From Phalacrocorax aristotelis (Eukaryota; Chordata; Aves; Suliformes; Phalacrocoracidae), in the NCBI RefSeq assembly GCF_949628215.1, contig NC_134284.1, positions 248,001 to 312,000 on the forward strand: a DNA stretch of 64,000 nt. Reading direction: 5' to 3'. A program made the translations under genes and the position numbers. Positions 36,401 through 48,400 of the stretch are shown here, piece by piece (position 1 is the stretch's first letter; every line of letters starts with the position of its first letter). Under the pieces are notes generated by a model, which worked only from the letters and a program-made list of their open reading frames with translations, did not search any database and was not told the origin of the DNA.

Positions 36401-39400
36401 TGTCTAAAGAGTACACCGAAGAGCACTACTTGCTTGCTGTCCTCCTCAGACAGCTGAGCCTGTGCTTCCTGATACTCTGAACAGCCAGGCCTTCGCCCAA
36501 CATTTCACAAGAACAAGAGGGTATGCAGTGGCAATGTGGCACCGATCACTGATGACTGCAGGGAGATGGGGCTGCAAATCAGTGAAGTGCCAAGTAAAAG
36601 AGAGTCCTGTCGCACAAAGTGATCTCACCTGCTCTCTTTGCCTTCAGCGGTTTGTCTGGGCATTTCCCACCATTTATTCTCGGAGCACTTTCTGCTTGGT
36701 TTTATTTAGTAAAGGCCACAGGGATGCAACCTGCTTCCTTAGAGACACCATTACATTAACACATGGATGCCTAACCGAGGGCTTCGCTGGCAGCTTGCCA
36801 GAAGCTCGTGCCATCCTTTATTTACATTGCCCAAGGAAGATGACAGAGAGGAACAGCTACCAGCTCCAGCCCAGCTGTACCAATGAGTACTGGGTCTTTA
36901 GTTCTCTATTTTCTTCTTTCTATTCCTGCCCTAGCAGAGGTCACAGGAATAACAATTTTAAACTTGCTTTTTTCCCTTGCTCCACCAAGAGCAGTTGTTT
37001 TTTTTCCGCCGTGTTTTCATGGTCATTGCTCATTCATTTTCATGTCTCACACCTCCCCTTTCCCACTGTCATCCTCCCACAGACTGAGCGCTCTGGGGAA
37101 AACACAAAGGCCATTAGCCAAAGTACATCTCTCGGCATGTTTCTGCAGGAGCATTTGTATTCTCAAGGATACATGAAATCTGAAATACTGTTCTTGTGTG
37201 GGCACTTCAGCAGCTTCTGCATCATCCAAGCGAAGTGGCAGGTGCTCTTAATTACAGAGTACGCAGCAGCGGCAACAGTAAGTCCCGCGGCCGGGCGCTA
37301 GGCTGGGGCGGACAAGGGGGTTCCCGGAGCCAGGGAAGCCCAAGGGAGCCTAGAACGGCCCGGCCCGGCAGCTCTCGCGAGGGAGGCTGACGCAGCCTGG
37401 GCATCGCCACGAGCAACCGCGGGAGATTTAAACGGCCCCAGGGAGCGCGAGCGACCGGGATGCGGCGCGGCAGTTTGCACAGCCAGGGCGAGCAGGGATG
37501 GTGCTGCATCCAGCTTGTAGACCCACAGCCCGGGAGGTTCTCTAGGTCTCTGCCAGGATGGTGGGCACTCGCCACAGAGCTAAAAGCATTGTTCCCATGG
37601 CGAAAGCCCCCCGAGAGGTCTGATGCATCCGCCCAGATCGAGCTGGAGGCTTCACTACAGTTGCAACATGTGCCCCAACCCCTCTCCTGGTGAGAAGGTA
37701 AGTACCTGCACAAGGTGTGCACAGGTTGATGATCTGCTGCGCCAGGTGGCTGAGTTGCAGGAGACAGTTAGAAGGCTGCGTAGTGTTAGTAGAACTGAGG
37801 TGGAGACAGGCGGTCTCAGAACCACACTCCTGTAGCAGACACCACTGAGAAGGAGGAGGCACCTTGGACCCTGGTGACCTGCAAAAGCAGGGCTCAGCCC
37901 CCACCTTCCAGTATCACCACCAGCAAGGGATGTGAAGCTTTAGTGTCTGCAGACATCCACGAGCAAGGTCCACAAGGTGCAGCTGTACCAGCAGCACAGA
38001 GTGGATACCCTAAAAAGAAGAGGCGAGCGCTCGCAGTGGGTGACTCTCTGTTAAAAGGCACTGAGGCGCCCATCTGCCGGCCTGACAGGGCGTCACGAGA
38101 GGTTTGCTGTCTGCCAGGAGCTAAGATCCGAGACATCACTGAGAGGGTGCCACAATTTGTCAAAAGCTACTCTTCCATGTGGGCACAAATGACGCTGCAA
38201 GCCAGAGTCTGGGCAGAACTAAGCAAGACTATAAAGCTCTGGGAAAGCAAGTGAAAAATATTGGTGCCGAAGTTATCTTCTCCTCTATACTACCTGTTGG
38301 AAAACAATGGGTGACTAGAAATAGGCAAATAATACAAATCAGCTCCTGGCTATGTGGCTGGCATCAACATGAGGGTTTTGGCTTTTATGACAACAGGACA
38401 TTCTTCAACAACCACAGGCTGCTAGGGAGGGATGGACTCCACCTGTCGGGAAGGGGCAAGGGAATCTCTGGCAGCAGGCTGGCAAGCTTGGTGAGGTGGG
38501 CTTTAAACTGAGGAACTCGGGGGGAGGGCGACAAACTGGCAATGCTAATGCCATCACACACAATGGGGGAATGCAACAGGACAACCTGAGCAGTGATAAA
38601 GGTGCCGTAGAAGCCTCACGCAATGGCAACCAAGAGACCAACCACCTCAAGGGTTTGCACGGCTATAGTGGGTCCTCGTACAACCCTCCAGGGAAACCTG
38701 TCTGCTCAAGCACCTTTCTGAAATGCCTGTACACCAATAAACAGGAGGAACCAGAGGTCTGTGTGCGGTCACAGGGCCGTGATCTCATTGCAATCACAGA
38801 GACATGGTGGGACAGCTCGCATGACTGGAATGGGGTCATGGATGGCTACAGGCTTTTCAGGAAAGACAGACCAGCAAGGCGAGGTGGGAGAGTTGCTCTT
38901 TATGTGAGGGGAGCAACTGGAATGCATCGAGCTCTGCCTTGGAATGGAAGGAGAACAAGTTCAGAGCCTGTGGGTAAAAATTAAGGGACAGCCAAATATG
39001 GGTGACACTGTTGTGGGTGTTTGCTACAGGCCACCTGATTAAGAAGAAGTTGATGAAGCCTTCTACAGACAGCTGGAAGTAGCCTCACAATCGCAGGCCC
39101 TGGTCCTCATGGGGGACTTCAAACACCCTGATATTTGCTGGAAGAGCAACACAGTGAGCCATGCACCATCCAGAAGGTTCCTACAGAGCATCGAGGACAA
39201 CTCTTTGATGCAAGTGGTGGAGGCGCCAACGAGGCGAGATGTGCTGCTCCACCTTATCCTAACAAAAAAGGAAGGGCTGGTTGAGGACGTGAGGGTTGGG
39301 GGTAGCCTTGGCTGCAGTGACCATGAGATGGTCGAGTTCAGGATACTGCAAGGTAGAAGCAGGGCTATGAGTTGGGTAACAGCCTTGGACTCCAAGAGGG

Positions 39401-42400
39401 CCAACTTCAGCCTCTTCAAAGACCTGCTACGAGGGATCCCATGGGCTAGGGCTCTGGAAGGCGGGGGGTCCAAGGGAGCTGGACAGTATTCAAGGACCAC
39501 TTCCTCCGAGCTCAAGATCGGTGCATCCACAGGAGGAAGCAGTCAGGCAGAGGAGCCAGGAGACCCGCATGGATGAGCAAAGAGCTTCTAGAGAAACTCA
39601 AACAGAAGAAGGAGGTTCACAGTATGTGGAAAAAGGGACTGGCCACTTGGGAGGAATACAGGAATGTTGTCAGGGTGTGCAGAGATGCGACGAGGAAGGC
39701 CAAGGCCCACTTGGCAATGCATGTCAAAGATAACAAGAAGGGCTTCTTTAAATACATCAGCAGTAAAAGGAAGACTGGGGATGCAGCGGGCCCACTGCTG
39801 AACAAGGAAGGGGTCCTGGTGATGCAGGACGCAGAGAAGGCGGAGTTGCTGAATGCCTTCCTTGCCTCGGTCTTCACTGCTAAGGCTGGCCCTCAGGCAT
39901 CCCAGCCCCCAGAGGTGAGAGGACAAGTTGGGACACAGGAAGACTTACCACCGTTTGAGAAAGACTGGGTCAGAGATCACCTCTGCAGACTGGATCCTCG
40001 CAAATCCATGGGCCCCAAGGGGATGCACCCGCGAGTGCTGAGGGAGCTGGCGGATGCTGCTGCTGAGCCACTCTCCGTCATCTTTGAAAGGTCGTGGAAG
40101 ACAGGAGAGGTGCCCGAGGACCAGAGGAAAGCAAATGTCACTCCCATCTTCAAAAAGGGCAAGAAGGAGGACCTGGCAAACAGTAGGCCAGTCAGCCTCA
40201 CCTCCATCCCCGGAAAGGTGATGGAGCAGTTCATCCTGGAGGTCATCTCCAGGCATGTAGAGGACAAGAAGGTTATCAGAAGTAGGCAACATGGATTCAC
40301 CAAGGGGAGATCATGCCTGACCAACCTGATAGCGTTCTACGATGGTGCGACCGGCTGGGTCAACGAAGGCAGAACAGTGGATGGTGTCTATCTCAACCTC
40401 AGTAAGGCATTCGACACTGTGTCCCACAGCCTCCTCACAGGCAAGCTAAGGAAGTGTGGGTTGGATGAGTGGACGGTGAAGTGGATTGAGAACTGGCTCA
40501 ACAACAGAACTCAGAGGGTCGTGACCAATGGGGCAGCGTCTGGATGGAGGCCTGTCACTAGTGGTGTTCCCCAGGGGTCTGTGCTGGGTCCAGTCCTGTT
40601 CAACGTATTCATCAGTGACCTGGATGATGGGATAGAGTGTAACCTCAGCAATTTTGCTGATGATACCAAGCTGGGAGGAGTGGCTGATACACCAGAAGGT
40701 TGTGCTGCCATCCAACGAGACCTGGACAGGCTGGAGAGCTGGGCCAATGTTATCCTGATGAAATTCAGCAAAAGCAAGTGCAAGGTCCTGTGCCTGGGGA
40801 GGAACAACCCCAGGCACCAGTACAGGCAGGGCCTGAACTACTGGAAAGTGGCTCTGTTCTCTGTTGAAAAGGACCTGGGAGTGCTGGAGGACAACAAGCT
40901 GACCATGAGCCAGCAACATGCCCTTGTGGCCAAGAAGGCCAACGGTACCCTGGGCTGCATTAAAAGGAATGTGGCCAGCAGATCAAGGGAGGTTATCCTC
41001 CCCCTCTACTCTGCCCTAGTGAGACCACATATGGAGTGCTGTGTCCAGTTTTGGGCCCCCCAGATTAAGAAGGACACAGAACTGCTTGAGCAAGTTCAGC
41101 AGAGAGCTACCAAGATGATCAGGGGACTGGAGCATCTCCCTTATGAGGAGTGGCTGAGAGACTAGGGTTTGTTCAGCCTGGAGAAGAGAAGACTGAGGGG
41201 GGATTTCATCAATACCTATACATATCTAAAGGGTGGGTGTCAGAACGATGGGTCTAGACTCTTTTCATCAGTGCCCAATGACAGGACAAGGGGCAATGGG
41301 CACAAGCTAGAACACAGGAAGTACCACCTGAATATGAGAAAAAAGGTCTCTACTGTGCAGGTGCCAGAGCAGGGGCACAGGCTGCCCAGGGAGGCTGTGG
41401 GGTCCCTTCCCTGGAGACGTTCAAAACCCACCTGGACACGTTCCCATGCCCCCGGCTCTAGGTGTGCCTGCTCAAGCAGGGGGCTTGGACAAGATGATCT
41501 CCAGAGGTGCCTTCCAACCCCTGCCATTCTGTGATTATGCAATTCTGTGATTTTGCTGGACATCTGCTACAAGAGAAGGCAACATGCATCTTGGCCAAGT
41601 CACAACTTCAGGTAAGGACAAGAATCCTTATCAGTCATTCACTCTCCAGGAGTGGAGTACATCGCAGTGACTGTAACTACTTGCCAGAGCTTACAAACTC
41701 TCTGTATCTTTGGAGAAACTGAGGCAGGTATAAAGCAATGCATCAGACCTCAAGCATGTGCTAACATGCCTCCGTGCGGGTGCCTCAGGGGAGTAGCTGT
41801 ACAACAGATATCCATCTGTCAGTGAGAAAAATGAGAGCTAGGATGGGATAGGGCTTTTAAAAAAATCTTTCCATTTACATAAGAGCCTAAATGGGAGTTT
41901 CTGGCTGAGCCCTGTGCAGTACAGGTCCCAGAGATCCATCAGTGTTGATCTAGTACACTTTGGCCATTGAGAATTGAATTTCTAGGTGCCAAATATGTTT
42001 AGGACTGTTTGTTGGAGGTGCTCAGAAACACCCAACTGCAGCGGCAGGGTACAGCTCAATCCTTATCCAAATAACACTAAGGCCTTCAGAAAGTTACATC
42101 CTTACTCAGTGTCCACCTTTAAATTTTTTTTTGGCCAAAGCTGCGTAAGTATTTAGCTGAAAAGTGTCTTCTGTCCCAACCACCTCACCACTGCTACACA
42201 AAAGCCAGGAGCAAGAGCAACAGTACAGATGGAAAGAGCCCATAGTCTCCAGTCTGCAGGTCTGGCATGACTCATGCAAAAGACACTTCATCCCTGTGCC
42301 AAGCTGCAAGAGAGGGTACAATGCTGCCCAAAGCATTAACCCTTCCACAGCCTCCCACAGGGACACCTGGGATCCCAGACACATGGAGACAGGCAGGCAG

Positions 42401-45400
42401 TGTCACCCCAGTCTGCCTGCAGGACCCCAGGCAGCAGTCTTCTGTAAGCATTATTGCATCCTCTTGCTCTCTTGGTTTATAATTACCCGCTCTGCTCATA
42501 ATTCATTGTTACACCACTCTGCAAATAATCACTGCTACATACATATCTGTGCTAAACAGCTTACAAAATGGTGCGTAATGAAACTAGACAGAGATCCCTG
42601 GCAACCTGGCCAGAACAGCCAAGCTGACAAAATGGGAAGACCCAATGGAAAGAAAAAAAGAGGAAGAAGCTCAGGCCCCTGCCATGCATCGACATAACCT
42701 AAACACATAAAAACTTCCTTCCTTTTCTTTTTCTCTTCCCTACAGACAAGAGGGAATCTCTGTGAGGGAGGGAGATTGAACAGAGCAAACAAAAAAGAAA
42801 GAAAAAATTAGGGAAGAAACAAGTACAAGGGAAATAGGTCCATACTTACGATCTGAGCTGAAGTCATCTACCAAAATAATCTCCTGAATGAGGCTAGGAG
42901 GGGTACGGTTCAGGAGGCTGCAGGGACCCAGGAAGGAAAAAAGACAATCTTTGTGATAATGACATAACGACAATGGTAGGACTGATACAAATCTGCTATT
43001 CTATGCATTACAGCAGGAATACCAAACTCCAGTAATATGGAAGATATAACTTTGGCCTTGTACCAGTGTTCATTGGCAGGAGCCAAACTGCAAGCAGCAG
43101 TATCCCAGAGATCTATGGCATCTTAGCTGGATCTTACACAGTCCCACAGCCAGGAAGCTGACTGCAGGACTTGCCTGGGGGCAGCTAGAAAAGGATGCTG
43201 CAGCATGCTCTCTGCCTCTAAACACAGAATCAGTGGACAGCACAACCTGCCCTGAGGCAGCCAGGAAGCGGTTCCCATCTGCCAGGCTCTGGGCAAAGCT
43301 CATCACTGCCAGGGAGTAGAAAGAGAGCTGCCACTTTCCCCAGCAAGGATCTCTGTCTCAACACCACAGATGAGGCTTGCTGGGGATTTCTCACCAATTC
43401 CCTTCTTTGGGAGGAAGGCAGGTTCCTTTGGCAATATTCTGGATTAGAGGAATTTTTTTTCTTCTTCTTTTGCTTGTTACTTGTATTTCTTTCAAACCAG
43501 CCCCCACACTTGCTGAGAGCTCCCCGCTTTCCTCAGGCTGGTTGTACCATACCCCACAATACCCTCAAGGACTGCAGTGGGTTTGCATCTGCAGGACACG
43601 GGGGCTTTCACACGCAAGGATGGGGCATAAAAGCTTCTGTGCTTCTCAGAGGTTGATGTGCTCTGGTACCCTGATGTCAGAGCAGTCTGATTCTGACCTT
43701 TTTGTCCCTCTCATTTGTTTAAGACACTAGAACTAATTTTCAATGACCTTCAAGTCCCGCTCCTGGCTCTACTACAAGCACACAGCACATTCCTCTTTGA
43801 GTCTCCTTCTCCAGTGCCTCTATGCAGAGGCAGGTCCTCACTGCCTTCAACAAGATTGGTCAGTCATATTTAGTCACCCCAGTGATGATTACAGCTGTGC
43901 AAACTTTAGTATTAAAAAACCAGAGGTAAACACTGTCCTCTTGGTTCTAGCAACCCATCTTATTTCAGTGACATCTGCTCTTCTGATTTTGAGCAATTCT
44001 GCAGAAAAATTGGTGGCTCTTTTTTCTGGGGGGTGCAGGTGGGTGGTGTGTGTGCTTTTTTGTTTTATATAGAAAACAGACAACAAGAGTAATCCCATAC
44101 TCCCAGAAATGGAGCTGTAGATAAATAAATTACTATCTTGCTAAGTATCATCACTGACGGCTTTGCCTACAGAGTCAAAGTTTCCTCAGTCTGGGAGAGT
44201 TTTCTGCTGTCTCACACAGCAAAATCCTGACTGTTCTGCTGCTCAGTATCACATCTCACTCTAAGATTTATGCTGCTTCATATGTCTCAGAGTATTTGTA
44301 TTTTGAGCTTATATGTACCTAGATTACTGAGCTTGCGTTTTTCAAAGCTGAGTCTTATTTACTTCTCTTGGCTCATACCTCTCTAGATCCCCCTAGCGTG
44401 GTGGGATGGGATGTGAGTGATGTTCCTCTTTGCATTTATAAGCGCAGCCTCTCCCAGCATAGCTTTCATATGCATATTTTACAGACAAGGTTGCCCTGCA
44501 CTGAAATTCTAGTCTGTGCAAACTCAATGCAAACAACCAATGTAGACAGGCTGCACACTGCTGTATAATGGCTGTAAAATGGAATTCTACACCTTCTCCC
44601 ACTAGCCTGACTACTAGCAATGCTCACATTTTCTCCACAAGTTTCAGGTCTTCCAACACAACATAACTGGGAAAAAAAACCCATGCTGTTCCTTCTTCCT
44701 CACCTGTCCACCCAGTAGAGAGAAAATACTCCTCGAGCAGTTCACATCCCATTGTTCAATGCCCAGTTCTGCTCTCAGCTCTGCAATAATTTGCTGTGGA
44801 TCCTTGGGAAAGGTACTTCATCTTCTTTGCACTCTGTCTGGTCTGACTTTTTAACAAGGAACAGAGTAATCCTAGTATTTCCCTCCAGTGAGGTGCAGAG
44901 ACTGGCATGACAATCAATTACTTTTCGGCACAAAATGTGTTATTAGGATTCCAAAATTCAAATGACAATTGCTTTTTACAGCAGAAACAGACTCTTGCCC
45001 CCTCACGGATTCCTTACCTCCTTTGTCTTTTCTCACAGCTTGCTTCTTTCAGTATCAGTGTCCTCACTCTGTTGCATGACACATCAGCATTGCCAATGAG
45101 TTCCTCTCCTCTCCTGATCCATCCATCCCTCACCACCTCACAGATAATCTTGTTTATTCCAGGTGTTCACAAAGGAGCATCTTTTTTTTTCCTTTGCTCT
45201 AAAATAATCTCCTCTTTTGCTATTAAGTTGTCATTGTAATGAGTTGCTATACCAAACGCTCTAGCATGACAACAGAATTCTTTTAAGCAGAATTTATACA
45301 AGCTCTCTGCACAGGCACCGAACCAGACAGCTGTTCAAAGCCATTGACTTAAAGCCTGAGTATTCACCTTTACATTTGCACCAAAACCAAACACTACCTG

Positions 45401-48400
45401 CAATACTGGCTGAAATCATAAATAAAGAGAAAGAAAGGGACCAGACAACACAGCAGTTGACTTTTCCCTTCTGCAAGAACGGTCACTGCAGCAGAAGTGA
45501 GGGTATTGCTTAATGACTAGTCTGGCACAGGCATCAATCACGCAAAACACCTTTTGAATGACAGTTATTTCTAAAGGAGAACAGGATGCCAAGCAAGCAA
45601 CTGGTTTGAGAATGACAGCTATGTCCTGCTGAGGAAGAGATATCACGCAGGTAAGCGGCTTTCTGATTGACACACATCTCCCGCAGGACTGAGGATGCCA
45701 GCAACAGGCCTTTTGAACTGGTGTGTTCGCAGGTTGTGGTGGATAGCCCATTTCCCTTTTAGTTTTTTTTTCCCTACTCCCCTTCTTAGTCTCTCGCTGG
45801 ATATTCCTAACCAGTTGTCCCCCCTCTACACTGAAAACAAACAAACAAAATTTGTCTCGAGGACTCCCTACATGGGACCGGTAGGATCTGGGGCAGCATG
45901 GCCTACTGGTGCACTGGCTTGGTCCCGCTGGCAGTTTGCAGGCTGGGCAACAGGTCCAGCTGCCTGTTGCCTTTACATAAGCCAGAGGAGGAATATGGCC
46001 GGAGCCCACAGCAGCAGGCACACATGCAGCCCATGCTGCCTCTGGGGATCAGGAGGGACAAGTGACAGGGCGCTGGAGGGAAGAAGTTATTCCTCCCCAC
46101 AGTCAACTCCTCTGTTTCCCCTTCTCCCTTATACACAAACATTTCTCCAATCCTCAAATGGCAACAACAGCACATCACTCCCGTTGCTTCCACCCACCAG
46201 CGGAGATCCCAGGGGCAGCAGGGATTACTTGGCAGTTGCTGAGCAGCCAGAGGTGCTTGTGCAAGTCAACATGTGCACACATGCAGGTGTCGTTAGCAAG
46301 AAGGGTCTGCAGACCAGGATCTGGCCCCTAGAGCTGCCACGGTTAGATCAACCTAAAATAAACCATAATGCAGGAGTCTCATCCCTGGGTCATTTTCCAA
46401 GACCTTTTGGTACCAGCACTGCTACTCAGCCGAGTTACCTTGCAGAGCTGTCAGAATAACACAGTAAGATGGTATCTGGCTCAGGGGAACACATTTAGGC
46501 TCCCTCTAGTTTTAATTTAAGATTAATTTAACTCCAGTACCCTTTTCACATACTTCTTCCTAGAATTTCCCAAAGTTTTACAGCTGATTTGAGTCCCCAA
46601 ATTCAGGCACTCACCAGCCGGGCTTGCAAAGCTTCAGGTACAAAAACTTTAACTGGTAGTACATATTCTACTCATCTCTAAAGATGGGGCCTCTAAAAAA
46701 GTTTTCAGCCATAGAAAATTTTGCGCTTAGTGCTGCTTATTTCCATTTGTTGTCGTCTTCCACCCCTACTTCTCTCATAGCATCCCCATAGTGTAATTAT
46801 GATAACTAAACTTGGAAAAAGGCCCATAACAACAGTGGAATCATATTTAACTTTCACCAGGTATATCTCAAATCATTAATTCTAATTATCTAAATAATTC
46901 TGCTCTACCTGGCTTAAGAAAGCTATTACAGATATAGAAATAATGACAGGCTGCAAGCCTTACTAGTCAGCAGCTAAGCAGGCAGTGCCATTTTATGCCT
47001 CCTGTTGCTTAATATCACTCACAGCCAGGTCACAAACCAAACAGAACAGAACCGTCCTACCCCTTTGACACTTGACATCCCGCAGTGCTCCAAAGTAAGT
47101 ACACAGTATTTGGTGCACTGACTGTGTATGCAAATTGAGAAACAACTATATTTACAGCAGTAACAGCCTGGCACATTCAGATGCGTTTTACTGGAAGACA
47201 GTACTCTAGGGTTGCAGAAGAGGCCTTGAAGAGCACCGTGAAATCTTCAACTCCCTCTGTAACATCAGTGTCAACCTGCAAGTGGGACATCAGCCCCATG
47301 CCTCTTCTAACAGTGCAGCCGTGACCTGAGCCTTCAGCTCTGTGTATGGTTGTCAAACCCCCCATGCCTCAAAGAGAAGGCTACTAGCCAATGCTTGGCT
47401 GTGTGACACTGAAAATACTATGGAGCCCAAGAAAAATTCAGCCTTGGGGTTCCCTTATCAGACAGGGATAAATCATGGACACTTCTGACATTTGATGTAA
47501 GCAAGGAGTAAATCAATCATATGCACTGGCTGTAAACCATCTGGCAATGAAGACACCAGCTGTAGCCAGAGGTCTGGGAGGAAATGCCATCTACCTCACC
47601 ATCCACAGCAGAGTGCAGCCAGTCCTTCACAACAGCACTCCTCCAGTGGCAGCAGGATGGCAGGGGCCAATTTGAACAGAAGGGTTATCCATTTTTCAAG
47701 GTCTTTGCTGGGGGCGCTGGGTTGCAGGAGACCACATCTGAATGGTAATACCACATCTCGAGTGCTGTGTCCAGTTCTGGCCTTCCCAGGACAAGAAAAA
47801 GAGGGACACGCTGAAGCAGGTCCAATGAAAGAACACTACGATAAGTAAGATAATTACGTAAGACTGAAGAGATGAGGTTGAAAGAGCTGGGTTTGTTCAG
47901 CCTTGAGAAGGGAATGCTCAGAGAAGTTGAAGAGTCTCCATCCTTGGAGATACTAAAAACTGACCAGGCCCAGCCCTGAGCAACCTGCTCTAGTTGACTT
48001 TGCTTTGAGCAAGCCTGGCCTGTTACTGCATTGGCAACACTCATCTGCTCATTAGTACACATCACCTCCATAGGATCTGGGTATCAATTTCTCTCTCTCT
48101 CTGTGTTACTGCTGCTCTGAATGTTACCTTCTCTTATTTTTATTTGTCGTGGCATCTGGCTATTTGATCAGCTGCCTTGAGATTTTCTTAAGGATCCTAC
48201 TACCATGGTTTCTGAACACCTAACCATTTATTGTCTGACCTATGATGTAATTGGCAGAAATCTCCTCCCGTTGCCCTAGCAGTACCATGGTTCCAAACAA
48301 ATCTGCTAATTTTCTGAACAGTGCCTCTGCAGAACTAATTTTATGGTTCACATGAAAAGGAAATGAGAGAGGTAAAAAGGCAAAATGTGATAACAGAATA

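Larger units (their letters stand above)
37265..41552 (+). mobile_element. Nearly full-length CR1 LINE retrotransposon, inactivated
   Basis: This 4.3-kb element has a CpG-rich 5' region, a broken ORF1, a broken ORF2 endonuclease part, a long open reverse transcriptase part and a 3' end with ATTCTGTGATTATGCAATTCTGTG octamers. CR1 elements in birds are mostly 5' truncated to a few hundred bp, so a copy with the 5' end is uncommon. The left border is approximate: GC content rises sharply at about 37265 (CCCGCGGCCGGGCGC). The element lies opposite to GALNT16 in the intron between exons 4 and 5. ORF1 and the endonuclease carry frameshifts and stops, and the RT has a catalytic substitution, so it cannot move by itself. 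Confidence 0.9.

Noticed and set aside
39063..40919. Minus-strand frames of 98-157 codons opposite the CR1
   Set aside because: They are antisense shadows of the CR1 ORF2 coding strand.
42164..42697. 177-codon plus-strand frame
   Set aside because: It shows no family resemblance and overlaps shorter frames on both strands, one of them reaching towards exon 4. It looks like chance.
45695..46459. 254-codon plus-strand open frame
   Set aside because: It overlaps a 201-codon minus-strand frame, has no domain, no splice context and low-complexity Ser/Pro/Leu make-up. It lies inside a GALNT16 intron.
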